This document shows, one piece after another, positions 1-7,830 of a DNA stretch of 39,235 nt. Where the stretch lies: IMG/VR virus record IMGVR_UViG_3300023245_001181, positions 1 through 39,235 of that record. One strand, 5' to 3'. The stretch's first letter is position 1. The number at the start of each line of letters is the position of its first letter. Source of the stretch: a virus. The notes beneath the pieces were generated by a model, which saw nothing but the letters and a program-made list of their open reading frames with translations, made no database searches and was not told the origin of the DNA. A program made the position numbers and the translations under genes.

Positions 1-1
1 G

Positions 2-886
2 ACTAACCTTATAGACTCTGCTTATAATCCAGCATTTATAGCTGGATCAAACATTTTCATCACAGGCATAGATACACCATCTGGTAGACAGATTACGATA
101 TCATCACCCGGGGGAAGTGGAGGAGGAACCCCAGCTGGAAACACAACAGAAATTCAATATAATAACGCTGGAGCATTTGGATCAGACTCTTCATTTATAC
201 GAGCATCTGATGAGTTCTACGTTACTTCTGTTATGCAAACAGGCGATGAAATGGACATTGGACAAGGAGATTGGGAAAACGTTATTGGATTTCCAATTAT
301 AGGTTCAGGTCTTACTTACTTGAAGGGTGATTTGTTTTCAGGTTTAATTGTTGGAGACGGTAGTGAGGTAGGAGCTGGAGTAGGGCTCTTTTCTCTTACC
401 GAAGACGATGTAACTGGAAATACAGCAGCCTTAGGTTCAAACACTGATTCAATCTATTTTAACTTAGACAGAGAAAACGAATCAGCAAGCATTATTCTTG
501 ATGAGTTTGCGTCCAGTGTGGAGTTTGGCAACGCTGACTACAAAGCAGAACTTATTTTAGAGAACGCTTCAGCTGGTTTGTTTCTTAAAGACGAGAATGG
601 TGGAGAAGAGAGATCCATTACAGTTGTTGATTCTGGTATAAGAATAGGTTCAGCTCTAGGTTTTTACACTTTACCTGATGGTGACGGAACTGCCGGTCAA
701 ATTATTGAGACCGATGGAAACGGAAACCTAACTTGGGAAACTCCAAGCATACCAAGCATCATCCCTGCATACGATAATGATGCTGTAGCAGGCACTGCGG
801 GTTTAGCTACTGGTGATATTTACCAGACTACAGGTGCAGCTGTAAATCCATTAAATGTAGCTGGTATAATGATGGTTAAGCAATAA
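2..886 (+). CDS. Tail-fibre-like structural protein, 5' end outside window
   Basis: The reading frame is open from base 2 to the TAA at 884-886, so the gene begins upstream of the window; the visible part is about 294 residues. It is rich in Gly, Ser, Asn and Thr and contains a glycine-rich hinge (SPGGSGGGTP) followed by AGNTTEIQYNNAGAFGSDSS. That kind of sequence is common in repeat-built, beta-rich fibre or appendage proteins of phages. The C-terminal part (DGTAGQIIETDGNGNLTWET) also resembles short fibre repeats. No chaperone or enzymatic domain is visible. The product probably forms part of a tail fibre or other virion appendage; this is a compositional and pattern-based call, not a family assignment. 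Confidence 0.55.
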   Translation, partial: TNLIDSAYNPAFIAGSNIFITGIDTPSGRQITISSPGGSGGGTPAGNTTEIQYNNAGAFGSDSSFIRASDEFYVTSVMQTGDEMDIGQGDWENVIGFPIIGSGLTYLKGDLFSGLIVGDGSEVGAGVGLFSLTEDDVTGNTAALGSNTDSIYFNLDRENESASIILDEFASSVEFGNADYKAELILENASAGLFLKDENGGEERSITVVDSGIRIGSALGFYTLPDGDGTAGQIIETDGNGNLTWETPSIPSIIPAYDNDAVAGTAGLATGDIYQTTGAAVNPLNVAGIMMVKQ

Positions 887-985
887 GTCATTTGTTTTCG
901 ACTACACACGATTTCACTATAGTATTACTAGCATCTGATGAATAGTGTGGATAAATATGAAGAAAATGAAAACAAATCTGTTCAT

Positions 986-996
986 GTTCATATAAT
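986..996 (+). promoter_or_regulatory. Candidate promoter element GTTCATATAAT upstream of dUTPase
   Basis: The 11-mer GTTCATATAAT ends 14 nt before the dUTPase ATG and recurs exactly at 8035-8045, 19 nt before the phosphofructokinase-like gene. It contains a TATAAT-like core. Both downstream genes are metabolic, which suggests a pre-late promoter class different from the GATATATAA elements. Only two exact copies were noticed. Confidence 0.35.
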
Positions 997-1010
997 CTCT
1001 AAACGACAAT

Positions 1011-1502
1011 ATGGCAAATACAGACAATAAGTGTGCAGATCTAGAAGTTAGAGATTATTATACTGAAAATGGATATGATGAAAAATCTTCTTTAGGTGAC
1101 TTATACGAACTCCAAGGTAAAACTCAGGATATGTATGCACAAAAACAAGGAAAGAAATCATTTGGCGAGTTCAACATCGGTGAAGTGATAGATTTTATGA
1201 TGATGAATAACCACGCGCTAGTAGATGAGCTTCACGAGATGGTAGATGCGGTTGGTGGAATTGATGATGGTGCTGGTAATGCAGCATGGAAGCCTTGGAA
1301 GAGTGCTAATGCTGAAATTAGAGAAAAGAAACTTTCTGACTTATCTGATAATGATATGAAAGAACTTAAGATGGAGTTTATAGATGCAATGCACTTCATG
1401 TTTAATAATGGGTTAGCTTTAGGCATTACATCTCAGGAGATTTACAATTATTACCTAAGTAAGAATGAAGAAAATTGGAACAGAGCCCGCACCGGATATT
1501 AA
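1011..1502 (+). CDS. Dimeric (all-alpha, MazG-like) dUTPase
   Basis: This 163-aa protein resembles the all-alpha NTP pyrophosphohydrolase fold of dimeric dUTPases, which convert dUTP to dUMP and pyrophosphate. This keeps uracil out of DNA and supplies dTMP precursors. Visible signatures are the acidic helix ALVDELHEMVDAVGG (Mg-binding E/D residues), the aromatic WKPWK segment, a second acidic helix EFIDAMHFMFNNGLALG, and a C-terminal KNEENWNRARTGY resembling the N-x-x-R-x-x-G-Y ending of the family. Length is right for a phage member. It lies directly upstream of the polymerase N-half and near the ribonucleotide reductase, a sensible nucleotide-metabolism context. A MazG-type NTP pyrophosphatase with another substrate is the main alternative. 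Confidence 0.78.
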   Translation: MANTDNKCADLEVRDYYTENGYDEKSSLGDLYELQGKTQDMYAQKQGKKSFGEFNIGEVIDFMMMNNHALVDELHEMVDAVGGIDDGAGNAAWKPWKSANAEIREKKLSDLSDNDMKELKMEFIDAMHFMFNNGLALGITSQEIYNYYLSKNEENWNRARTGY

Positions 1503-1551
1503 GTTATCATAGTTTTTTAGATATAATTAATAACCCTCATAAAAATAAAGA

Positions 1552-2967
1552 ATGCTATTAGATATTTCCCAACACGACAAGCAGATTTGGATTTCATATT
1601 ACAATTTAGAAGGTAAGACAAGGTTTAAGACTTATGATGTTCTACCTGAAGAAATGTATAATTGGGAAGTATGCAGGGAAGGTGATAAGAAAGCTGACAC
1701 TAAGATGAAAAATTGGGATGGTCGCCCAGTTAAGAAAGTGAAAGCCATGAGACTCAATAAGCACAGGATGATCCAATACATATCAGATATTGGGTTCTCT
1801 GATCGTGAATTGATTTTTGGTTATCATTTTCCACGAACATACTTTGTAGATATTGAAGTTGAAGTAAATGAGAATAATGATTTTACTGAGCCGTCCAAGG
1901 CAGCCACTCCAATCACCGCTATCTGTGTAGTAACACCCAACCGACAGTGCATAATATTAGCAACTAAACAACTTCCTAAAGGGGAGATTGCTAAAATTGA
2001 AAATCGTATCAACAATCACTTTAAAGATCTTGATGTCACATACCAATTTGAATTTAAGTGTTTCGATTCTGAATATGATATGTTATATACATTTTTGGAT
2101 AAGTTCGTAAAGAACTTCCCAATGATGACAGGTTGGAACTTCATTAAATTTGACTGGGCATATATTCGAAACCGAGCACGGAAGATCAACATCGATCCAA
2201 GAATTGCTTCACCTATCAAGGAACTAGGACAGACTAACGATGAATTTCCACTTCATGTAGGAATTATGGATTACATGGACATCTATAAAAAATGGGATCA
2301 CTCAGTTGACATCAAGGAAGACTTTAAACTTGACACTGTTGGCGAAGCAGTTTTAGGAATTAGGAAAGTTAAGTACGATGGCACTATTCAGGACATGTAT
2401 GAAAAGGAATATCCTAAGTACATCTTCTATAATGGAGTAGATACTATTCTTGTTCAGTTAATTCATGAAAGAATTAAAACGATGGAGATTGCATTAACAA
2501 TATCTCACTTAAGCCAAGTAACAGTATTCAAAGCAGGTTCTCCGGTTGCGGTAACAGAATCTTTAATCTGCCGAGCATTATTGGGTAAGGATTTAGTTAT
2601 GGCAAAGGATCCAGCTAAAGTATCAATTAAGACTGGGAAGTATGCAGGCGCATTTGTAAAACACCCTATTCCAGGACTTCACTCTGCTGTTGCTTGCTTC
2701 GACTTTGCATCGCTATATCCTTCGATAATGAGACAGATGAATGTATCACCTGAAAGTTTTATTGCTAAAGTGGCACCTGAAGAAAAAGATACTGAACTTG
2801 GACCAGATAGAATTGTAGCAATTAACGGTGCTGTCTATAGCACGGACACTTCTATTTTGAAAGAAATTCTAACTGATTTGTATGGCCAGAGAAAGACTTA
2901 TAAGAAGAAATCGTTTGAGCTTCAGACCCAAGCGTACGAGATGGAGAAAGCCATATCTAAGTCCTAG
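1552..2967 (+). CDS. 43A: DNA polymerase family B, N-terminal half (gp43A)
   Basis: This 471-aa protein is the N-terminal half of a T4 gp43-type replicative polymerase. The 3'-5' exonuclease motifs are intact: Exo I with D100-I-E102, Exo II around D201 (FIKFDWAYI), and Exo III YNGVD with D297. Polymerase motif A follows as DFASLYPSI with the catalytic Asp at residue 384. The frame then ends in the fingers helices (QRKTYKKKSF...) at TAG followed by TAA, before motifs B and C. The missing half is encoded at 15457-17094. Neither an intein half nor a splicing motif is visible at this C-terminus, so the halves probably associate non-covalently. Split gene 43 is known in some Aeromonas T4-like phages, also in the fingers region, but with the parts much closer together. 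Confidence 0.93.
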   Translation: MLLDISQHDKQIWISYYNLEGKTRFKTYDVLPEEMYNWEVCREGDKKADTKMKNWDGRPVKKVKAMRLNKHRMIQYISDIGFSDRELIFGYHFPRTYFVDIEVEVNENNDFTEPSKAATPITAICVVTPNRQCIILATKQLPKGEIAKIENRINNHFKDLDVTYQFEFKCFDSEYDMLYTFLDKFVKNFPMMTGWNFIKFDWAYIRNRARKINIDPRIASPIKELGQTNDEFPLHVGIMDYMDIYKKWDHSVDIKEDFKLDTVGEAVLGIRKVKYDGTIQDMYEKEYPKYIFYNGVDTILVQLIHERIKTMEIALTISHLSQVTVFKAGSPVAVTESLICRALLGKDLVMAKDPAKVSIKTGKYAGAFVKHPIPGLHSAVACFDFASLYPSIMRQMNVSPESFIAKVAPEEKDTELGPDRIVAINGAVYSTDTSILKEILTDLYGQRKTYKKKSFELQTQAYEMEKAISKS

Positions 2968-2994
2968 TAAGACATTTACTACAAACTTAAGCGG

Positions 2995-3002
2995 TATAAA
3001 TA
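2995..3002 (+). promoter_or_regulatory. TATAAATA, T4-late-promoter-like sequence
   Basis: The octamer TATAAATA is identical to the T4 late promoter core. It lies between the polymerase N-half and nrdJ, 130 nt before the nrdJ ATG, with the 3050-3098 inverted repeat in the would-be leader. It could be chance in AT-rich DNA. Confidence 0.3.
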
Positions 3003-3049
3003 TACTATAGATAATTTAACTCACGGAGACATTATCTAGCACAATCTTG

Positions 3050-3098
3050 CCACTTAAATGTAGCTATATGAAGAAATTCAAAGCATACATTTAAGTGG
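3050..3098 (+). repeat. 13-bp perfect inverted repeat (hairpin) upstream of nrdJ
   Basis: The arm CCACTTAAATGTA at 3050-3062 is exactly complementary to TACATTTAAGTGG at 3086-3098, with a 23-nt loop. The loop and right arm contain a tiny frame (ATG at 3069, reading MKKFKAYI then stop). The hairpin is followed by TTATTTT, so it may end the polymerase transcript. It could equally be a leader structure for nrdJ or a scar at the break in gene 43. Confidence 0.6.
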
Positions 3099-3132
3099 TT
3101 ATTTTAACTTTACCAAAAAGAAAATAATATAA

Positions 3133-5358
3133 ATGAAAATGAATGGAACGCGAATTTTATCTGACATTAAATTTTACAATGACTACTCGAAGTACAACGA
3201 GAAGTTAGAGCGAAAACAGACCTGGGATGAGAGGGTTGATAGTGTAATGGATATGCACCGTACAAATCCAAAGTTTAAAGAAGCTTTTAAGAACAAAGAA
3301 TTTGTTAAGATGTTTGATAGTGCAGTTAGTGCATATCAAGAGAAATTAGTATTAGCGTCTCAAAGATCTTTGCAGTTTAGCGGAGCACCTATTATGAAGC
3401 ATAACGCCAAGATGTACAATTGTACTGTATCATATTGTGATAGAACGGCAGTATTCCAGGAAGCTATGTATATGTTACTTTGTGGCTGTGGAGTTGGAAT
3501 GTCATTCCTAAAACCGTATGTTGCTAAACTGCCTACAGTATCTAAAAGAACAAACGGTACTAAGACATATGTAATTCAAGATTCTATTGAAGGTTGGTCA
3601 GATGCAGTTGGAGTATTAATGTCTTCATATTTTGATGCTGACCGTACATTCCCAGAATATAAAAATAGCGTTGTTCACTTTGATTATAGTCTAATAAGAC
3701 AAAGAGGATCTCTGATAGCTGGAGGATTTAAAGCACCAGGACATGAAGGACTTCAGCAGTCTTTAGAAAGAATAGAACGTCTATTAGAATCTTATATTAC
3801 AGTAGCAAGCATTAAGATGACTCCTATTATTGCATACGATATTTTGATGCATTGTTCTGATGCTGTGCTCAGCGGCGGAGTTAGGCGTTCAGCCTCAATT
3901 GCCTTATTCAGTCATGACGATGCGGAAATGATGAATGCAAAGACTGGAAATTGGTTCATGTCTAATCCACAGCGGGCAAGATCAAATAACTCTGTTGTAT
4001 TAGTAAAGGATGAGATTAGCAGAAGTGCATTTGATGAAATATTCAATTCGACTAAAGAGTTCGGTGAACCTGGATTTGTATTTTCAGAGTCTATTGAAGT
4101 TGTCTATAACCCATGTGTAGAAATAGGAATGGTCCCACGCACAATTGAAATGGTTAGCGGATGGCAAGTATGCAATTTAACAGAAATCAATGGTAGGAAG
4201 TGTGCTGATGCAGATGCATTCTTTAGAGCCTGTGCTGCTTCTGCCTTCATTGGAACACTTCAAGCATCGTATACTGATTTTAAATATCTGGCTCCAGAAA
4301 GTAAGGAGATATGTGACAATGAAGCTCTTATCGGTTGTTCGATTACAGGATTTATGAACAGCCCAAAGATTCTATTTGATCCAGAAATTCTACAGCGTGG
4401 TGCAACTATCATTAAAGAAGTTAATGCAATCGTAGCTGAGATGATCGGGATCAACCGAGCTGCAAGAACTACGTGCGTGAAACCTTCAGGAAATGCGAGC
4501 ATTCTCCTAGAAACTACTTCGGGTATTCATGGTGAACATTCTCCTACGTATTTTAGGATTATGCAAATGAATAAAGATGAAGAAGTTTCTAAATATCTTA
4601 TGTCTAAATATCCTGATCTTATTGAAGAATCTGTATGGTCTTCTCAGAATACTGACTACGCTCTGTTTATTCCAGTTAAAGCCGATAAAAAAACAATATT
4701 CAAATCTGAACTACTTGGCACAAAGCAATTAGAATACGTTAAGCTGGTTCAGCAGAACTGGGTTGAGCCTGGAACTAACATAGATCTTTGTATTATTCCT
4801 GAAGTTCGTCATAACGTATCTAATACTATTACTGTTGATGACTGGGAAGAAGTAAGAGAATATATCTGGAATAATAAGAAATGGTTCTCAGGAATTAGTC
4901 TTTTACCATTTGTAGGAGATAAAGTCTATAACCAAGCACCATTTACTGAAGTGCTTGATCCTAATGAAATCATTGAAAAATACGGTCAACCTTCTATGTT
5001 CGTATCTGGGATGATAGTTGACGCATTACACTTATTTGAGAACAACTTATGGAAGGCATGTGATTATTTAATGGATGCAGAACTTCCAATAGAAGGAACA
5101 CGACAGTCAGTATTACTTAAGAAGGATTGGTTAAGTAAAGCCAAGAAATTCGGAAGACGTCATTTTAAAGGTGTAGATGAATTAGTCTTCTGTATGAAAG
5201 ACGTTCACTTAGCACATAAGTGGATGAAGACAAGTAGATCTATTGCAAACTTGGACGTAACATCAATTTTAACTAAGATCAAGCCCAAATACGTTGAGGT
5301 GAACAAATTCTCTGCTGTTGCTTGTGCTGGTGGTTCATGTGAAATAGTAGCACTATAA
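3133..5358 (+). CDS. nrdJ: Adenosylcobalamin-dependent (class II, monomeric) ribonucleoside-triphosphate reductase
   Basis: This 741-aa protein matches monomeric class II reductases such as the Lactobacillus leichmannii enzyme, which is about 739 aa. These enzymes reduce ribonucleoside triphosphates to deoxy forms using coenzyme B12. Visible active-site elements are C97 in MYNCTVSY and C347 in VCNLTEIN (the redox pair), N326-x-C328-x-E330 in NPCVEIG (radical Cys with its Asn and Glu), the conserved RTTCVKPSGNASILL loop, and the C-terminal shuttle pair C731 and C736 in ACAGGSCEIV. There is no intein and no small-subunit gene nearby, consistent with a self-contained enzyme. It sits between the polymerase N-half and small late-type genes. 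B12 would have to come from the host or environment. Confidence 0.9.
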   Translation: MKMNGTRILSDIKFYNDYSKYNEKLERKQTWDERVDSVMDMHRTNPKFKEAFKNKEFVKMFDSAVSAYQEKLVLASQRSLQFSGAPIMKHNAKMYNCTVSYCDRTAVFQEAMYMLLCGCGVGMSFLKPYVAKLPTVSKRTNGTKTYVIQDSIEGWSDAVGVLMSSYFDADRTFPEYKNSVVHFDYSLIRQRGSLIAGGFKAPGHEGLQQSLERIERLLESYITVASIKMTPIIAYDILMHCSDAVLSGGVRRSASIALFSHDDAEMMNAKTGNWFMSNPQRARSNNSVVLVKDEISRSAFDEIFNSTKEFGEPGFVFSESIEVVYNPCVEIGMVPRTIEMVSGWQVCNLTEINGRKCADADAFFRACAASAFIGTLQASYTDFKYLAPESKEICDNEALIGCSITGFMNSPKILFDPEILQRGATIIKEVNAIVAEMIGINRAARTTCVKPSGNASILLETTSGIHGEHSPTYFRIMQMNKDEEVSKYLMSKYPDLIEESVWSSQNTDYALFIPVKADKKTIFKSELLGTKQLEYVKLVQQNWVEPGTNIDLCIIPEVRHNVSNTITVDDWEEVREYIWNNKKWFSGISLLPFVGDKVYNQAPFTEVLDPNEIIEKYGQPSMFVSGMIVDALHLFENNLWKACDYLMDAELPIEGTRQSVLLKKDWLSKAKKFGRRHFKGVDELVFCMKDVHLAHKWMKTSRSIANLDVTSILTKIKPKYVEVNKFSAVACAGGSCEIVAL

Positions 5359-5362
5359 GATT

Positions 5363-5371
5363 GAATATATA
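5363..5371 (+). promoter_or_regulatory. Late-promoter-like element GAATATATA
   Basis: This close variant of the recurrent GATATATAA element ends 18 nt before the ATG at 5390, within the 15-21 nt spacing seen at several other genes. The downstream gene encodes a capsid-targeted-type protein, which fits a late promoter. Confidence 0.45.
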
Positions 5372-5389
5372 CTTCAAATAGATTAACGT

Positions 5390-6046
5390 ATGGAGCACAT
5401 TTTAGAATTTAACGAGTTTATAACAGAACGATATGGTCGTAGTGGTCATTCTTCTATGTATAAAGATAATGCGAAAACAGAGTTTGGTACATCTATAATT
5501 AAATTTGTAGATTCTTACTTTCGTGGGACTAATGATAATTCAACAGTAAGTACAGTTAAAAGCTATATCTATGACATTATTGAAGCAGAAGTAAATGATG
5601 AACTTAACGTTGTAGATTTAGATGACTGGGATGATAAAGCATTCGATGATTTTCTAATAAGACTGATTAACGCAGTTGAAGATGGTGAACATATAGTAGC
5701 ATCTAAAATTGAAGATTATCTAACAGACTTAAATGCACAAGACATAGAAGATAAAGTTGTTGACTTGGAGAGAGATCTTGAAGAAGCTGAGAGGGTACGA
5801 AAAGAAATGGATGCTGATATGGATATTGACGCTGGTTCAGTTATAGCTCAAGGTAAAGAATGGACTGATGCTGATGGTAATCGTTGGGGTGCTGAAATGA
5901 ACAATGCAGATGAGAAGATCGACAGTCTTAAAGCAGAAATTGAAAAGGTAAAATCTCAAGGTCTAGATTCTAAAGTAATAAAGAACCTTGAGAAAGTTAC
6001 AAAAAATGAAGTCAATTCTGTAATAAAATTAATCAATAAGATATGA
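5390..6046 (+). CDS. Putative internal head protein with capsid-targeting leader
   Basis: This 218-aa acidic, helix-rich protein has no recognised enzymatic domain. Its N-terminus MEHILEFNEFITER closely resembles the T4 internal-protein capsid-targeting sequence MKTYQEFIAEA. In T4, that leader directs proteins into the prohead core and is cut after Glu by gp21. The expected cut here is after ITE (residue 13). The rest is predicted mostly helical, with a charged coiled-coil-like stretch around residues 115-200 (VDLERDLEEAERVRKEMD and following). The gp21-type protease that could process it is encoded at 35116. A late-type element precedes the gene. Function inside the head or after injection is unknown. 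Confidence 0.6.
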   Translation: MEHILEFNEFITERYGRSGHSSMYKDNAKTEFGTSIIKFVDSYFRGTNDNSTVSTVKSYIYDIIEAEVNDELNVVDLDDWDDKAFDDFLIRLINAVEDGEHIVASKIEDYLTDLNAQDIEDKVVDLERDLEEAERVRKEMDADMDIDAGSVIAQGKEWTDADGNRWGAEMNNADEKIDSLKAEIEKVKSQGLDSKVIKNLEKVTKNEVNSVIKLINKI

Positions 6047-6062
6047 AACACTTAAATAGTTT

Positions 6063-6803
6063 ATGAACAAATTTATATTAGGTCCTTGTTCTGTAGAGAG
6101 CAGGGACCTTTTTTATTCTATAGCAGAATCGCTATATCCTAAGATGCAAGGAAAGTCTTGGTATCTTAAAGGCTCTTTTGATAAAGCTAATCGAACATCT
6201 ATACATTCTGATCGTGGACCTGGACTTGCAGCGTCTATTGAAATATTCGATGAAGTTAAACGTAACTTCCCTGGAATACAACTATCAACTGATGTCCATG
6301 AAACATGGCAGATTAATAGATTAGCAGGTCAAGTTGATATGATCCAAATTCCAGCATTTTTATGTAGACAGACAGACCTCGTTGTAGAAGCAGCACGTTC
6401 TTTCAAGGTTATAAATATCAAGAAAGGACAATGGATGTCAGCAGAAGCAATGAAACATATCGTCAGTAAGGCTAAAGACGCTAATCCAGAATGCCACGTA
6501 ATAATAACTGAAAGAGGAAGTCAATTTGGATTCGATAGAGTTATAGTTGATTTTAGAGGTGTTGAAGTAATGAAGAAATTCGCAGATGAAGTCATATTAG
6601 ACTGTACACATTCGACTCAAATGTCAGGAGATAGTATGACTGGTGGTGATAGAGAGCTTGCTAAAAAATATACACAAGCAGCTGGAATATTTGGATACGA
6701 CGGAGTATTTGTCGAAACACATCCTGAACCAGAAAAAGCTATATCTGACAAGGATAGTCAAATCGAACTATCTTGGGTTGAGGATTGGATAAATACTATA
6801 TGA
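6063..6803 (+). CDS. kdsA: 3-deoxy-D-manno-octulosonate 8-phosphate synthase (KdsA)
   Basis: KdsA condenses phosphoenolpyruvate with arabinose 5-phosphate to give Kdo 8-phosphate, the first committed step to the LPS sugar Kdo. The 246-aa sequence shows the family hallmarks LGPCSVESRD, KGSFDKANRTSIHS (substrate loop; KANR-SIHS separates KdsA from DAHP synthases), RGPGL, STDVHE and IQIPAFLCRQTDL. C9 occupies the metal-ligand position, with later candidate ligands H (CTHSTQ), E (FVETHPEP) and D (SDKDSQ), so it looks like the metal-dependent class. It is shorter than typical bacterial KdsA (about 280 aa). It overlaps the Nudix gene by 4 nt (ATGA). No other Kdo gene (kdsB, kdsC, kdsD) is recognisable in the window. 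Confidence 0.9.
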   Translation: MNKFILGPCSVESRDLFYSIAESLYPKMQGKSWYLKGSFDKANRTSIHSDRGPGLAASIEIFDEVKRNFPGIQLSTDVHETWQINRLAGQVDMIQIPAFLCRQTDLVVEAARSFKVINIKKGQWMSAEAMKHIVSKAKDANPECHVIITERGSQFGFDRVIVDFRGVEVMKKFADEVILDCTHSTQMSGDSMTGGDRELAKKYTQAAGIFGYDGVFVETHPEPEKAISDKDSQIELSWVEDWINTI

Positions 6804-7447
6804 AAGCTAAAGAATCAGCTGGGTTAGCAATTGTCTTTGAAGGTAAAGTACTATTAGCTCACACTACTGGCCGAGGTTGGTGGGGAAGTTATGGTATTCC
6901 TAAGGGTGGAATAGATGAAGGAGAATCTAAATTAGATGCTGCTATCAGAGAAACGTATGAAGAGGTTGGTATTAAAGTACCAATACATATGATTGATAAG
7001 ACTGAGCATACTTACACTCTAACAGGTAAAGGACAAAGAGTTAATAAGATAGTCTATTGGTACATTGTAAAAATAGAAAGTTTATCAGATCTTAAAATTA
7101 AGGATTTGAAGATACCTAAGAAGGACCTTCAAGTTGAAGAAGTTGATTGGGCTGGGTTTATTCCTTATTCAGAAGCTATGAAAAGAGTTATGAAAAGTCA
7201 AATTAACGTAATTAACAACCTTAGGGGTAGTGGCTTAATTGAAAGTTACAATTCTTTAGGTGATAAATATAACAGATCAGAACAAACTATGAAACACGTA
7301 AAACTATTTGAAGAATTCATTTTAGATGAAGAAAGTAATTTAAGCGGTAAAATTAAATTTTTATCACACAAGAAACATGGGGATACAGAAGCAGCAGAAG
7401 ATTACATCGAGGAATTTATTAAAGTTTGCAAAAAAACATTAGGATAG
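6800..7447 (+). CDS. Nudix hydrolase with C-terminal capsid-targeting-like segment
   Basis: The ATG at 6800 overlaps the kdsA stop (ATGA) and is preferred over an upstream TTG at 6785. The 215-aa product has a complete Nudix box at residues 36-58 (GGIDEGESKLDAAIRE followed by TYEEVGI), so it should hydrolyse a nucleoside diphosphate linked to another group. The substrate cannot be told from sequence. The Nudix fold ends near residue 145. The C-terminal part contains Met164 followed by KHVKLFEEFILDE, which looks like a T4 internal-protein leader, and then about 40 more residues. This suggests fusion of a Nudix gene to a small head-protein gene, or an internal start at 7289. The stop is a lone TAG and the same frame stays open beyond it. 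Confidence 0.82.
   Translation: MKAKESAGLAIVFEGKVLLAHTTGRGWWGSYGIPKGGIDEGESKLDAAIRETYEEVGIKVPIHMIDKTEHTYTLTGKGQRVNKIVYWYIVKIESLSDLKIKDLKIPKKDLQVEEVDWAGFIPYSEAMKRVMKSQINVINNLRGSGLIESYNSLGDKYNRSEQTMKHVKLFEEFILDEESNLSGKIKFLSHKKHGDTEAAEDYIEEFIKVCKKTLG
7289..7447 (+). other. Possible nested start encoding a 52-aa capsid-targeted peptide
   Basis: An in-frame ATG at 7289 inside the Nudix gene would give a 52-aa product beginning MKHVKLFEEFILDE, which fits the capsid-targeting pattern seen at true N-termini elsewhere in the window. GATAAATA at 7262-7269 lies 19 nt upstream, at the spacing of other late-type elements. That octamer also encodes D-K-Y and occurs inside other genes, so the support is weak. 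Confidence 0.25.
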
Positions 7448-7450
7448 CAT

Positions 7451-7828
7451 ATAAACCCATTTGATGAATTTATCAGTATAGTAGAAGTCAATGAAAAGAG
7501 TAAATCTTTAACTTCAGTTATCTCTGATGCTAACAAGCTTAAAGCTGAACTTCAAACTCTTAAGGGTCAATTGAAAGGTACGAGTGGTAAAGTTAAGAGT
7601 TCTATTGAAACTAGCATTCTTAATACTGAAGAGAAGCTTCGACGCGTAGCTAAATTGATTATGAATTTGAGGGCTGATGAATCTCTTAACGAAGCCAAAA
7701 CCTTAATGGCATTGCAACGTTCATTAGATAAACTACAAAACGATTACGAAAAAGAACTGGATGATGAAGCTCTTGATGCTTTATCAGACTTTATAATAAT
7801 TATAAACAATAAAATCAAAGAAAAGTAA
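7451..7828 (+). CDS. Coiled-coil protein with capsid-targeting-like start; start codon unclear
   Basis: The frame is open from directly after the TAG at 7445-7447 to TAA at 7826-7828, in the same frame as the Nudix gene. Immediately downstream of the TAG it reads H then INPFDEFISIVEVNEKSK, which resembles the F-x-E-F-I leader of other genes here. The coding signal therefore begins near 7451, where the codon is ATA rather than ATG. The first conventional in-frame start is TTG at 7571, which would discard the leader. Options are an ATA start, read-through of the TAG, or a base error or mutation (ATG to ATA). The body is helical and heptad-like (KLKAELQTLKGQLKG, EEKLRRVAKLIMNL). Function is unknown; it may be an internal head protein. 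Confidence 0.5.
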   Translation: MNPFDEFISIVEVNEKSKSLTSVISDANKLKAELQTLKGQLKGTSGKVKSSIETSILNTEEKLRRVAKLIMNLRADESLNEAKTLMALQRSLDKLQNDYEKELDDEALDALSDFIIIINNKIKEK

Positions 7829-7830
7829 AA

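Noticed and set aside
117-302. Alternative frame at 117-302 as a separate gene
   Set aside because: It lies inside the open tail-fibre-like frame, has no upstream signal and no recognisable pattern.
957-998. Tiny frames such as MKKMKTNLFMFI (957) and MKKFKAYI (3069)
   Set aside because: Too short, no family signal, and chance ATGs are common in AT-rich leaders.
2968-3132. Cobalamin riboswitch ahead of the B12-dependent nrdJ
   Set aside because: The leader has a hairpin, but no B12-box sequence or multi-branched fold could be recognised, and the region is short for that riboswitch.
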